From: CADEEN01 sp963738425
Lineage (GTDB): Bacteria; Pseudomonadota; Gammaproteobacteria; Burkholderiales; Burkholderiaceae_C
Length of the DNA: 64,000 nucleotides
Direction of reading: 5' to 3'
Assembly (NCBI GenBank): GCA_963738425.1
Contig: CAVTWT010000012.1
Coordinates: 124,001 to 188,000 of the forward strand
Below the pieces are notes generated by a model that worked only from the letters and a program-made list of their open reading frames with translations, searched no databases and was not told where the DNA came from. The translations under genes and the position numbers were made by a program. Below, piece after piece: positions 19,555-28,099 of this stretch; the first letter of the stretch is position 1; each line of letters opens with the position of its first letter.

Positions 19555-21840
19555 ATGAGCCGCAAGACGTCGGTGCGTTGGAGCTGGCTGGTCGCGGCCG
19601 TGGCCTTCGTCGGCGTCGGTCTGGTGCTGCTGTTCGTGCTCTCGCTGACCGGCGAGCGCGGCACCTTCGTCGAGCGCCACATCGAAGCCCTGCTGTGGTT
19701 GAACATCGCCGTGGCGGCGCTGCTGGTGCTGGTGATCCTGCTGGCGGCGCTGCGGCTGGCCATCCGCACGCGGCAGGGCAAGTTCGGCAGCCTGCTGCTG
19801 ATCAAACTCGCCGGCATCTTCGCGCTGGTCGGTGTGCTGCCGGGCGTGCTGATCTACACCGTCAGCGTGCAGTTCGTGTCGCGCAGCATCGAGGTCTGGT
19901 TCGACGCGCGCGTGCAGAACGCGCTCGACGCCGGCATCGACCTCGGCCGCGGCACGCTCGATACCCTGGTCACTGACCTCGGCAGCAAGACGCGCACCGC
20001 CGCCGACCGCCTGGCCGAAACACGCGGCGCGACCACACCCTTGGCGCTGGAGCGCCTGCGCGAACAGCTGTCGGCGCAGGAGGTGGTGCTGGTCGGCGGC
20101 AGCGGGCAGACCTTGCTCACCGCCACCGGCAGCGGCGCAGTGATCGCGCCCAACATCGCCCCCGAAAGGCCGAGCACGGCGCTGCTGCGCCAGGCGCGCA
20201 GCCAGCGTGTGGTCAGCCAGATCGAAGGCCTCGACGACGAGAACGTGGCCAATGCGGTGCAGCGCGCGCGCGTGCGAGCGATCGCGCGCCTGCCGGCCAC
20301 CGACCTTGCCTTCGGCAGCGAAGACCGCTTCCTGCTCGTCGTGCAGCCGATCCCGCCGGCCGTGGCGAGCAATGCGCTGGCCGTGCAAAGCGCCTACCGC
20401 GAGTACCAGCAGCGGGCGCTGGCGCGCGACGGCCTGCGCCGCATGTACCTCGGCACGCTCACACTCGCGCTGGTGCTCGCCGTGTTCGGCGCGGTGCTGC
20501 TGGCGGCGGTGCTCGGCACACAACTGGCGCGGCCGCTGCTGCTGTTGGCCGAGGGCGTGAAGCAGGTTGCGGCCGGCGACCTCACGGCCAAGCCGGTGAG
20601 CACGTCGCGCGACGAGATCGGCGGCCTGACGCGCAGCTTCGCCGACATGACCGAGCAGCTCGGCCATGCGCGCGTCGAAGTGCAGCGCGGCGTGGCGCAG
20701 TTGGAAAGCGCACGCACGCACTTGCAGACCATCCTCGACAGCCTCACGGCCGGCGTGATCGTGTTCGACTCGCAGCGCCGCATCGAGACGGTGAACCCGG
20801 GTGCCACGCGCATCCTGAAGGCGCCGCTGTCGGCGTTTCGTGGCCGCGAACTGAAAGAGGTGCCAGGCCTCGAAGACTTCGCCCATGCGGTCTGGCAGCG
20901 CTTCGATCTACACACCGCCAGCCCCGAAGCCGGCGAGCGCGACCATTGGCAGGATGCGTTCGACCTGCCGACGCCGGGCTCGAGCGCCACCAGTCGCGCC
21001 ACCGATGCCGAGACGCTCTCCCTGTTGATCCGCGGTGCCACGTTGCCGGCCGATGCGAGGCTGCTGGTCTTCGACGACATCACCGAAGTCGTCTCCGCGC
21101 AGCGCCAGGCGGCGTGGAGCGAAGTGGCGCGGCGCCTGGCGCACGAGATCAAGAACCCGCTGACGCCGATCCAGCTTTCGGCCGAGCGCCTGCAGATGAA
21201 GCTCGAGCCCAAGTTGGCCGGCGACGACGCCGGGCTGCTCCATCGCTCGGTGGCGACGATCGTTGCCCAGGTCGACGCGATGAAGCGCCTGGTCAACGAG
21301 TTTCGCGACTACGCGCGGCTGCCCGCGGCGCAACTCACATCGCTGGACTTGAATGTCCTGGTGACACAGGTGCTCGCGCTGTACGGCGATGCCGCCGACC
21401 GCGGGCGCCTGGTCGCTGCGTGCGCGCCGGGCCTGCCGCTGATCCAGGGCGATCCGGCGCAGTTGCGCCAGGTGGTCCACAACCTGGTACAGAACGCGCT
21501 CGACGCTGTTGCCGAGCGGCCCGACGGCCGCGTGCAGGTCAGCACCGAACTGGTCCGCGGCGACAAGGGTGACACGCGCGCCGTAAGACTGGCCGTGCAG
21601 GACAACGGCCCAGGCTTCTCCGACAAGGTCTTGAAGCGCGCCTTCGAGCCCTATGTGACGACCAAGAGCAAGGGCACCGGCCTCGGCCTGGCGGTGGTGA
21701 AGAAGATCGCCGACGAGCATGGCGCACGGCTGCGCGCGGGCAATCTGGTGGCCGAGGAAGGTGCTCCGGTGAGGGGGGCGCGGGTGTCGTTATCATTCGC
21801 CCTCCCTGCGGACGCCCCGAAGACCGCGTCACTGACATGA
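19555..21840 (+). CDS. NtrY-like membrane sensor histidine kinase
   Basis: A 761-residue kinase. Two to three N-terminal membrane helices (about 12-110) are followed by a periplasmic region, another membrane helix near 300-320, a HAMP domain (LARPLLLLAEGVKQVAAG), a PAS domain (IVFDSQRRIETVNPGATRIL), the dimerisation domain with His530 in RRLAHEIKNPLTP, and the ATPase domain with NALDAV, DNGPGFS and GTGLGLAVV. The order matches NtrY. It phosphorylates the response regulator encoded 42 bases downstream. The signal is unknown; NtrY proteins are tied to nitrogen or redox sensing in other bacteria. Confidence 0.93.
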   Translation: MSRKTSVRWSWLVAAVAFVGVGLVLLFVLSLTGERGTFVERHIEALLWLNIAVAALLVLVILLAALRLAIRTRQGKFGSLLLIKLAGIFALVGVLPGVLIYTVSVQFVSRSIEVWFDARVQNALDAGIDLGRGTLDTLVTDLGSKTRTAADRLAETRGATTPLALERLREQLSAQEVVLVGGSGQTLLTATGSGAVIAPNIAPERPSTALLRQARSQRVVSQIEGLDDENVANAVQRARVRAIARLPATDLAFGSEDRFLLVVQPIPPAVASNALAVQSAYREYQQRALARDGLRRMYLGTLTLALVLAVFGAVLLAAVLGTQLARPLLLLAEGVKQVAAGDLTAKPVSTSRDEIGGLTRSFADMTEQLGHARVEVQRGVAQLESARTHLQTILDSLTAGVIVFDSQRRIETVNPGATRILKAPLSAFRGRELKEVPGLEDFAHAVWQRFDLHTASPEAGERDHWQDAFDLPTPGSSATSRATDAETLSLLIRGATLPADARLLVFDDITEVVSAQRQAAWSEVARRLAHEIKNPLTPIQLSAERLQMKLEPKLAGDDAGLLHRSVATIVAQVDAMKRLVNEFRDYARLPAAQLTSLDLNVLVTQVLALYGDAADRGRLVAACAPGLPLIQGDPAQLRQVVHNLVQNALDAVAERPDGRVQVSTELVRGDKGDTRAVRLAVQDNGPGFSDKVLKRAFEPYVTTKSKGTGLGLAVVKKIADEHGARLRAGNLVAEEGAPVRGARVSLSFALPADAPKTASLT

Positions 21841-21882
21841 AAAACGCACCCGCTCGCCTCGCTCCCGCCGATCCACGCTGAC

Positions 21883-22659
21883 ATGGCCACGATCCTTGTC
21901 GTTGACGACGAAGTCGGCATCCGCGCGCTGCTGTCGGAAATCCTGACCGACGAAGGCCATGCCATCGAGATGGCCGAGAACGCCGCGCAGGCGCGCGCCG
22001 TGCGTGAGCGCCTGCGCCCCGACCTCGTGCTGCTCGACATCTGGATGCCCGATGTCGACGGCATCAGCCTGTTGAAGGAATGGGGCGCGAGCGGCCTGCT
22101 GACGATGCCGGTGGTGATGATGAGCGGCCACGGCACCATCGACACCGCCGTCGAGGCCACCAAGTTCGGCGCGATGGCGTTCCTCGAGAAACCGATCACG
22201 CTGCAGAAGTTGCTGCGAGCGGTCGATCAGGCGCTGGCCAAACCATCTGCGCCGGCGGCTCGCACCGGCACGACGCCATCCCTGTCCACCGCGCCCTCGC
22301 TGGCCAGCGCGCCGCTGATGCATGGTGGCCTGCTCGGCGCCATGCGCAGCCCGCCGCAACAACTCGGTGGCGGCAATGGCGACTTCGGCTACTCGACGCT
22401 CAGCGACAGCGTGGCGGCACTGCAAATGGCTGCATTGCCCACCGGCCCGCAGAGCCAACAGAACTTCGAACTCGACCGCCCGCTGCGCGAAGCCCGCGAT
22501 GCTTTCGAGAAAAGCTATTTCGAGTTCCACCTCGCCAAGGAAAACGGTTCGATGACACGCGTCGCCGAGAAGACCGGCCTGGAGCGCACGCACCTCTACC
22601 GCAAGCTGAAGCAGCTCGGGGTGGACCTGACGCGCAACAAGCGCGGTGGAGGCGGCTGA
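21883..22659 (+). CDS. NtrX-like response regulator lacking the AAA+ domain
   Basis: Receiver domain (residues 1-125; acidic pocket Asp8/Asp9, phospho-acceptor Asp52, Lys in FLEKPITL), a low-complexity Ser/Pro/Thr linker of about 60 residues, then a Fis-type helix-turn-helix (SMTRVAEKTGLERTHLYRKL). Classical NtrX has a sigma-54-interacting AAA+ ATPase between these parts; here it is missing, so the protein cannot activate sigma-54 promoters in the usual way. The same short form is common in Burkholderiales next to this kinase. The partner kinase is immediately upstream. Confidence 0.9.
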   Translation: MATILVVDDEVGIRALLSEILTDEGHAIEMAENAAQARAVRERLRPDLVLLDIWMPDVDGISLLKEWGASGLLTMPVVMMSGHGTIDTAVEATKFGAMAFLEKPITLQKLLRAVDQALAKPSAPAARTGTTPSLSTAPSLASAPLMHGGLLGAMRSPPQQLGGGNGDFGYSTLSDSVAALQMAALPTGPQSQQNFELDRPLREARDAFEKSYFEFHLAKENGSMTRVAEKTGLERTHLYRKLKQLGVDLTRNKRGGGG

Positions 22660-22688
22660 CCCCGCCGGTATACTTCTCCTCCTTCAAC

Positions 22689-22764
22689 GGCCTGGTAGCT
22701 CAGTTGGTAGAGCAGCGGATTGAAAATCCGCGTGTCGGTGGTTCGATTCCGCCCCAGGCCACCA
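22689..22764 (+). tRNA. tRNA-Phe (GAA)
   Basis: A 76-base cloverleaf with a 7-bp acceptor stem GGCCTGG/CCAGGCC, D stem GCTC/GAGC, anticodon arm GCGGA-TTGAAAA-TCCGC with anticodon GAA, T arm GGTGG-TTCGATT-CCGCC, and an encoded CCA end. It is identical in plan to E. coli tRNA-Phe. Confidence 0.98.
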
Positions 22765-22775
22765 ATCAAATTCGC

Positions 22776-22808
22776 GGCTTGGACATTTGTCCAGGCCGTT
22801 TGCTTTTG
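22776..22808 (+). terminator. Rho-independent terminator after tRNA-Phe
   Basis: A 9-bp stem (one G-T pair) made by GGCTTGGAC and GTCCAGGCC with loop ATTT is followed by GTTTGCTTTTGTT. Confidence 0.75.
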
Positions 22809-23018
22809 TTGGTGTCGCTGCCGCGTCGCCAGCAATGCCGGGCAACAGCTCACTGGCCTGAGATTGCTATCGAAGCACGAACCGACTCAAGGTGCCAATT
22901 TCGACACGGCACTTTCTGGGCACGCAGCCGACCGCGACTCATGGCCGCCGTCATGGCGAAAGCGCTCCGCCTAGCATCGTCATGCGCTGGGTCATGTCGC
23001 CTGCCGTCGGGAGTTCCT
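22809..23018. other. Intergenic region without recognisable gene
   Basis: No open frame with coding character, no RNA gene and no clear repeat is seen between the tRNA terminator and the next small gene. A GGGAG ribosome-binding site ends the stretch. Confidence 0.5.
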
Positions 23019-23321
23019 GTGAAACGTTGCCTCGTCAAGTTGTCGCTGATCTCGTGTTGTGCGCTGATGGCGACGCACGCGTTCGCCCAATCTTTTGCGC
23101 AGCCGCGCCGCGCGGCCACGACGGCGGCCAGCAAGGCTCCGGCGACTGCACCAAAGGCACAGTCGGTGGCCGCAAACGTCAAGGCCGCAAAGCCCACCTT
23201 CGCCGCTACGGCGACGGTCACGGCCGCTGGCAGCGTCATCGTCCTGGCCGACGGTATCGTGGCCAACGCCACCCTGGCGCAGATTCAACCGCCTGCTGAC
23301 GGCTTCGTGTACGAGCGTTGA
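23019..23321 (+). CDS. Small exported Ala/Lys-rich protein
   Basis: A 100-residue product starting at GTG with GGGAG six to ten bases before it. It has a signal peptide (KRCLVKLSLISCCALMATHAFA) and then an Ala-, Lys- and Pro-rich low-complexity stretch, ending in a more ordered segment SVIVLADGIVANATLAQIQ. Probably periplasmic or secreted. I do not recognise a family; it converges with the SGNH-like lipoprotein gene, 15 bases away. Confidence 0.55.
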   Translation: MKRCLVKLSLISCCALMATHAFAQSFAQPRRAATTAASKAPATAPKAQSVAANVKAAKPTFAATATVTAAGSVIVLADGIVANATLAQIQPPADGFVYER

Positions 23322-23336
23322 GTCGGCGACGTCCGA

Positions 23337-24155
23337 CTACTGCTTGAAGGACTGCACGGTCTCCCAAGCGACCGCCTGCAGGTGCTGGGCCACATCGGCC
23401 GGTAGACCCGCCGTGTAGGTGTTGCCCACTGGCGACTTCTTAAACAGGGTCGCCATCACCACCGCCGCCCCCAGGTAAGTGCCGGCCAGACTCGGGTGAC
23501 GCTTGTCGGGCGCGTACAGGTTGAGCTCGGGACGCTTTGCAATCGACGCCGCGAAGGCCGGCCCGGCCGGCACCACGCGCATGTTGTTGGCGCGGCCTGC
23601 CTTGACATACTCGGCCGCCAACTCACCGGTCATCTGCGGCTGGTCCTGATAGGCCCAGCTCAGGAACAAAGCCGGCTCGGCGCCCGCGTTGCGCACGGCA
23701 ACGGCGTGTTTTGCGGCGGTGTCATGAAAAGCCTGCTGCAGCTTCGGGTGGATCGGGCATTGGCTGCAATCCATCATCAAGACGACGTCGTAGGCGCGCT
23801 CGAAGGTGTTGAAGGCCACGTCGTTGGTGGGCGTGAAGCTGTAGCGCAACATTCCCGTCCCCGGCTTGAAGTGCGACGCCACGTCGTGCCAATCCAGGCC
23901 CGCGCCGCTGATCGTTACCGACGTCTGCCGGATGCCGCGCACGCCGGATGCATTGAGCAAGCCGCCCAGGTGGCCATGCATGCTGTTGTTGAAATAGAAG
24001 AAGCTGTTGCCGACCCACAGCATGGACGCCGGCGTTTCGCCCTGAAAGCGCGGTGCTGACGGCGTGGTGCCGCAGGCCGCCAACACCGCCGTGGCAGCAG
24101 CCACGGTCAACATGCGCAGCGCTCGCGTCATGGCCGGTCGATTGCCCTGGTTCAT
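23337..24155 (-). CDS. Putative SGNH/GDSL-like hydrolase lipoprotein
   Basis: A 272-residue exported protein with a lipobox VLAAC at about residues 24-28. The N-terminal strand SMLWVGNSFFYFNNSMH holds a nucleophile-like GNSF motif, the middle has YDVVLMMDCSQCP, and the C-terminus has DKRHPSLAGTYLGA, the Asp-x-x-His plus Ser pattern of SGNH esterases. The substrate is unknown. The start ATG at 24155 has GGGGAG upstream. It is monocistronic between a convergent small gene and a 225-base gap. Confidence 0.72.
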   Translation of the reverse strand: MNQGNRPAMTRALRMLTVAAATAVLAACGTTPSAPRFQGETPASMLWVGNSFFYFNNSMHGHLGGLLNASGVRGIRQTSVTISGAGLDWHDVASHFKPGTGMLRYSFTPTNDVAFNTFERAYDVVLMMDCSQCPIHPKLQQAFHDTAAKHAVAVRNAGAEPALFLSWAYQDQPQMTGELAAEYVKAGRANNMRVVPAGPAFAASIAKRPELNLYAPDKRHPSLAGTYLGAAVVMATLFKKSPVGNTYTAGLPADVAQHLQAVAWETVQSFKQ

Positions 24156-24380
24156 TCAATGTGCTCCCCGTGATGGATCGCTGGCAGTCTAGTCCAGGCG
24201 ATACAAGGAACGCCCTCCTGGAAACCAACTACATCCACCAAGACATCCCTGGCGGCGCGCCGCTTCGGCCGCGAGGTACCGCCCGCGGATACCTCGCACC
24301 GGCCAATGGACAGCCCGAGAGCGTCTGGCCACGATGGCGTCACCTTCATGTGGAGGTGCGACCCGTGAGTCTTTGACGCC
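24156..24380. other. Divergent intergenic region
   Basis: It lies between the leftward hydrolase gene and the rightward desaturase-like gene. I see short GC-rich inverted segments (CGAGGTACCGCCCGCGGATA region) but no convincing gene, repeat copy or consensus promoter. Confidence 0.4.
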
Positions 24381-24956
24381 ATGAGCGTTGTTGTCTTGAG
24401 TTCGAGCCTCGGTGCGATCGCCGGCTCCGTTCTGCTGGCTGACCTGGTATCGGGTGTGGTCCATTGGGCCGAAGACACCTATGCGCGCTTCAAGCCGAGG
24501 CGCAAGCTGCGCGTCATCAACCTGATCGCGCGCGACAACGAAGTGCATCACCGCCGGCCGCGGGATTTTCTGAAGCGCACTTGGTGGCAAAGCTCGTGGG
24601 ACCTGCTGCTGATCGGTGCCGTGATCCTGGCGCTGGCGCATGCGCTCGGCCACTTGAGTGCAGCCGTGCTGCTGTTCGTCGTGCTCTCGGTCAACGCCAA
24701 CCAGATGCACAAGTGGGCGCACCGCAACCCGCGCGAGAACCCGCTTCTCGTCACGTGGCTGCAACGCGCGCACCTGCTGCAGAGCCCGCGCCACCACGGT
24801 AAGCACCATGGCGGCGCCAGGGACTCGCACTACTGCGTGGTCACCAACTTCTTGAACCCACTGCTCGAAGAGGTGAGCTTCTGGCGCCGTCTGGAGCAGC
24901 TGGTCGAGCGCATCACGGGGCGCGGGCCGAAGCAGCCCTATGGCGCTCGGGCCTGA
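24381..24956 (+). CDS. CarF/TMEM189-like fatty-acid (plasmanyl lipid) desaturase domain protein
   Basis: A 191-residue integral membrane protein with two to three membrane helices (about 8-25, 75-105) and the eight-histidine pattern of the lipid-desaturase family: SGVVHWAEDTY, NEVHHRRP, QMHKWAHRNP, QSPRHHGKHHGG, and TNFLNPLLEE. Members include Myxococcus CarF and animal PEDS1, which introduce the vinyl-ether bond of plasmalogens. In Myxococcus it is needed for the singlet-oxygen signal that switches on carotenoid genes. Here it sits alone and ends nine bases from a convergent oxidoreductase gene. Plasmalogen synthesis in this organism is not established. Confidence 0.85.
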   Translation: MSVVVLSSSLGAIAGSVLLADLVSGVVHWAEDTYARFKPRRKLRVINLIARDNEVHHRRPRDFLKRTWWQSSWDLLLIGAVILALAHALGHLSAAVLLFVVLSVNANQMHKWAHRNPRENPLLVTWLQRAHLLQSPRHHGKHHGGARDSHYCVVTNFLNPLLEEVSFWRRLEQLVERITGRGPKQPYGARA

Positions 24957-24965
24957 ACTTTCAAG

Positions 24966-26255
24966 TCATGCCGTGCCGTGCTTGGTATCGAACTCGATGC
25001 CGATCTGCTGCAGCAACGGCGTTGGCAACTGACCGCCGGCGCAAACGATGACGGCATCGTTGCGCAGCGCCGTTGTGCCCGCCGTCGTCTTCAGACGGAC
25101 CGCATCACTGTCGATGGACTCGACCGTCGATTCGAGTTCGACGCGCAGGCGCCTGCCGCGTTGCGCCTGCTCCAGTGCGAAGCGGTTTTTCTGCTTGACG
25201 CGAGAGAAGGCGGCACTGCGGTAGGACAGCGTGACCTCGGTGCCGGGCTGCTCGGCCAGCGCGATGGCCGCTTCGAGCGCACTGTCGCCACCGCCGACGA
25301 CGAGCACGGCCTGGCCGTCATATTGCGCCGGGTCGATCAGGCGGTAGACCACCTTCGGCGATTCCTCGCCCGGCACGTCGAGCTTGCGCGGCGTGCCACG
25401 CCGGCCGAGCGCGAGCAGCACGCTGCGCGCGTGGTAGCGGTGGCGATCGGTGCAAACGACGAAACCGTCGCCGGCGCGGTCGATGCCTTGCATGCACTCC
25501 CGAAATCCGATCTGCAGTCCGGTCTTGGCGACCACGCCTTGCCAGAACTCGAGCAGCTTTTCTTTCTGCACCTCACCGAAGCGCACGGTGCCAACGAGCG
25601 CCAGCTTGACCGGCGCCGTCATCGCGATCTTGTTGCGCGGGTAGTGAAAGACCGCGCCGCCGAGCGAATCCTCTTGTTCGATCAGCTTGTAGCTCAGCTT
25701 GTGCTCGATGGCCGACAACCCTGCCGACAGCCCGGCCGGTCCGCAGCCGACGATCACGACGTCGTACTCGTGCGCGCCCCGCGCGCGCTTCCTGATCACG
25801 TCGATGGCCTGGCGCCCTTGCTCGGCCGCCTTGCGGATCAGGCCCATGCCACCGAGTTCGCCGGCGATGAACAGGCCCGGCACGTTCGTCTCGAACTCCG
25901 GTGTCAGGGTCGGGATGTCGATGCCGCGCGTTTCGGTGCCGAAGACGAGCTTGATCGCATCGATCGGGCAGGCGGCGAAGCATGCACCATGACCGATGCA
26001 GGACGCGGCGTTGACCAGTACCGCCTTGCCGCCGACGAGGCCGATCGCGCCCTCGGGGCAAGCTGTGACACAGGAGCTCGAGCCGAGGCAGCGCAGCGGA
26101 TCGATCACCGGGTGCAGCGACGGTGGCTCGGCGAGGCCCGCTTCGTACGACTGCTGCAACTGCTGCGCATGTTCGCGGCCGATGCGTCGCTGCCGGCGCA
26201 CATAGAGCCACCAGACCACGCCGAGCGCGATCGCGTAGACAACGAGGTACTGCAT
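24966..26255 (-). CDS. Membrane-anchored 4Fe-4S / FAD oxidoreductase
   Basis: A 429-residue protein. Its N-terminal membrane helix (YLVVYAIALGVVWWLYV) is followed by two ferredoxin-like motifs (CLGSSSCVTACPEGAI, CIGHGACFAACPIDAI) and a thioredoxin-reductase-like pyridine nucleotide-disulfide oxidoreductase part with FAD motif VVIVGCGPAGLSAG and NAD(P) motif VLVVGGGDSALEAA. It probably moves electrons between NAD(P)H and an Fe-S carrier at the membrane. The partner is unknown. It lies 24 bases beyond ccmI on the same strand and may be the last gene of that operon, so a link to cytochrome redox chemistry is possible. No CxxC active-site pair typical of thioredoxin reductase is seen in the flavin part. 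Confidence 0.82.
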   Translation of the reverse strand: MQYLVVYAIALGVVWWLYVRRQRRIGREHAQQLQQSYEAGLAEPPSLHPVIDPLRCLGSSSCVTACPEGAIGLVGGKAVLVNAASCIGHGACFAACPIDAIKLVFGTETRGIDIPTLTPEFETNVPGLFIAGELGGMGLIRKAAEQGRQAIDVIRKRARGAHEYDVVIVGCGPAGLSAGLSAIEHKLSYKLIEQEDSLGGAVFHYPRNKIAMTAPVKLALVGTVRFGEVQKEKLLEFWQGVVAKTGLQIGFRECMQGIDRAGDGFVVCTDRHRYHARSVLLALGRRGTPRKLDVPGEESPKVVYRLIDPAQYDGQAVLVVGGGDSALEAAIALAEQPGTEVTLSYRSAAFSRVKQKNRFALEQAQRGRRLRVELESTVESIDSDAVRLKTTAGTTALRNDAVIVCAGGQLPTPLLQQIGIEFDTKHGTA

Positions 26256-26279
26256 GCGATGCCCGAGCGAAGGCAGCGC

Positions 26280-27548
26280 TCAGGGCGTGGCGACGACGTC
26301 GGCGATCTGGATCTGCAGCCCGGTAGCACCCGGCGCCACCGGTGCCGAGAAGCCCTGCAGGTCACCGGGCTGCGGCGTGGCATCGCCACGCGCGCTGATG
26401 CGCGCGCCGACCACGACCTGTGGGGCCGATGACAGTTTGGCCGCCGGCGTCATGGCCATGCTGTCGTCGAGCGTGAAGTTCAGCGGCAGATCCTTGACCT
26501 GCTTGCGCACGATCGCCAGCGGCATGCGAGGACCTTCGGCGGCGCGCGCGAAGACAAACAAAGTGTCGTCGGGTCGCGCCTTTGCCAGCAGCGCAGGCGC
26601 GAGCGTCACCGTGCCGCTGATCGAAGCACCCGCCGTCGGCGCAGCGGCTGGCTTGGGTGCCGCTGCGGTTGCGAGCGCAGCGGCGGCGCCGACCGCCGCA
26701 CCGCCGGCGAGCTTGCGCGCCTCGTCGATACCCCCTTGAATTTGCTGCGCCATCTCGTTGTTCGGTGCCAACTGAGCCATCTTCTCCCAGTGCTGCAGAG
26801 CCAGTTTGTAGTCCTGCTGGTTGAAGGCATGGGTGCCGGCCAGGTACAGCGCCTTGAGGTTGGTCGGGTCGATCTTGAGCGCCCGCTCGACCAGGCTCAT
26901 CGGCTCGCCGTCGAGGCGCCGGCCATTGGCCACGGCCAGCGCGTCGGCATAGTCGGCCAGCAGCACAGCGTCATCGCCGCGCAAGGCGACGGCTTTCTTG
27001 AAGGCAGGCACCGCCAGCGCGTGACGGCCAAGCACCGCATGTGAGCGTCCGAGCATGCCCCAGCCTTCGGCGTCCTGCGGGTTGTCCTGCAGCCGCGCTT
27101 CGAGCTTGCCGATCATGCCTTCGATCTGCTCGGCGGTGATCGTGTGGCTGTTGCCGGCCGGCGCTGCAGCTGCTGCCGCCAGCTCGCCGGTCAAGGCCTG
27201 CGGTGTGCCGAGCCACGCGTAGCCTGCCACCGCGATCGCGCAGACAAACGCCGCCACGCCGGCAAGCATGGGTTTGGTGGCTGCGGGCGGAACCGGGGCG
27301 GCGGGGGCCGGGCTGTTGACCACGGCATCGACGATGCGCCGTTCGAGCGCCTGCCGGGCTTCGTTGTATTGCGCCTCACCAAGCGCACCTGATTGCTTCA
27401 AGGCAGTGAGTTGTTCGAGTTGTCGGCGCAGTGCCGCGACCGCTGCCGTATCGACGGTCACAGCGCCTCCACGCCGCCACAGCGGCCGCGTCAGCAGCGC
27501 CAAGGTCAGCAGCGCCAGCAGCGCGCCGATCGCCACGAAAAGAGTCAT
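26280..27548 (-). CDS. ccmI: Cytochrome c maturation protein CcmI (TPR)
   Basis: Inner-membrane apocytochrome chaperone of 422 residues. Two membrane helices (about 1-20 and 95-115) flank a cytoplasmic region with LEQLTALKQSGALGEAQYNE; the periplasmic C-terminal part holds TPR repeats (GWGMLGRSHAVLGRHALAVP, LYLAGTHAFNQQDYKLALQH) and a beta-rich end. It binds apocytochrome c C-termini and feeds them to CcmF/H. Its ATG overlaps the ccmH stop. Last of the nine ccm genes. Confidence 0.93.
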   Translation of the reverse strand: MTLFVAIGALLALLTLALLTRPLWRRGGAVTVDTAAVAALRRQLEQLTALKQSGALGEAQYNEARQALERRIVDAVVNSPAPAAPVPPAATKPMLAGVAAFVCAIAVAGYAWLGTPQALTGELAAAAAAPAGNSHTITAEQIEGMIGKLEARLQDNPQDAEGWGMLGRSHAVLGRHALAVPAFKKAVALRGDDAVLLADYADALAVANGRRLDGEPMSLVERALKIDPTNLKALYLAGTHAFNQQDYKLALQHWEKMAQLAPNNEMAQQIQGGIDEARKLAGGAAVGAAAALATAAAPKPAAAPTAGASISGTVTLAPALLAKARPDDTLFVFARAAEGPRMPLAIVRKQVKDLPLNFTLDDSMAMTPAAKLSSAPQVVVGARISARGDATPQPGDLQGFSAPVAPGATGLQIQIADVVATP

Positions 27549-28099
27549 CGTGCGGGATCTCCTTCAGCCGGTGAGGTGCCTTCGTCGGCATCGGGCTCGA
27601 ACCGATCGGGCGCGAGTTTCGAGCGCCGCCGCAACACCAGCACGAGTGCACCGAGGCCAATGGCAAGGAAGGCCGCGGGGCCTGCCCACAGCAGTACCGT
27701 GCTGCTCTTCAAAGGCGGCCGGTAGAGCACGAAATCGCCGTAGCGGTCGGTCATGAACGAGAGCACCTGCGCGTCGCTCGCGCCCTTGCGCAATTGCTCG
27801 CGCACCTGGTTGCGCAGATCGTCGGCGAGGCCGGAGGTCGAGTCGGCGATGGTCTGGTTCTGGCACACCAGGCAGCGCAGCTCGGCGGTGATGGCGACCA
27901 CGCGCGCTTCGAGCGCCGGGTCGGTCGCCACCGGTGCGGCTTCCTTCGCCATCACCGGGCTGAGCCACCACAAGGCGCAGCTCAACAGCAAGCCGCACCA
28001 ACCAAGCAGCCGCCGCCGATCCGGCTTTGCCGGTCGGCCAGCGGCGCCCCCCTGGGGGGGAGCGGCGAAGCCGCTTCGGGGGGGGGCGAAGTCACGCAT
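27545..28099 (-). CDS. ccmH: Cytochrome c maturation protein CcmH, N-terminus fused to a repeat
   Basis: Periplasmic thiol protein with redox pair LRCLVCQNQTIADS near residue 76, and a C-terminal membrane helix (VLLWAGPAAFLAIGLGALVLVL). It reduces the apocytochrome CxxCH disulfide for haem ligation. The first 30 residues (RSGFAAPPQGGAAG...) are the translation of a family A repeat, placed before the signal peptide RLLGWCGLLLSCALWW. The only ATG in frame is 28099, overlapping the ccmG end by eight bases; a TTG just before the signal peptide is an alternative start that would omit the repeat. Confidence 0.9.
   Translation of the reverse strand: MRDFAPPRSGFAAPPQGGAAGRPAKPDRRRLLGWCGLLLSCALWWLSPVMAKEAAPVATDPALEARVVAITAELRCLVCQNQTIADSTSGLADDLRNQVREQLRKGASDAQVLSFMTDRYGDFVLYRPPLKSSTVLLWAGPAAFLAIGLGALVLVLRRRSKLAPDRFEPDADEGTSPAEGDPAR
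28008..28090. repeat. Interspersed GC-rich hairpin repeat, family A, copy 3 (inverted)
   Basis: Same elements as the other copies: CGGCTTTGCCGG, GCCCCCCTGGGGGGG and AGCGGCGAAGCCGCTTCGGG. It lies inside the annotated 5' end of ccmH in an open frame. Confidence 0.8.

Noticed and set aside
22892..23299. Overlapping 135-residue frame on the plus strand and a 140-residue minus frame
   Set aside because: The signal-peptide frame at 23019 has a ribosome-binding site and export signal; the others do not.
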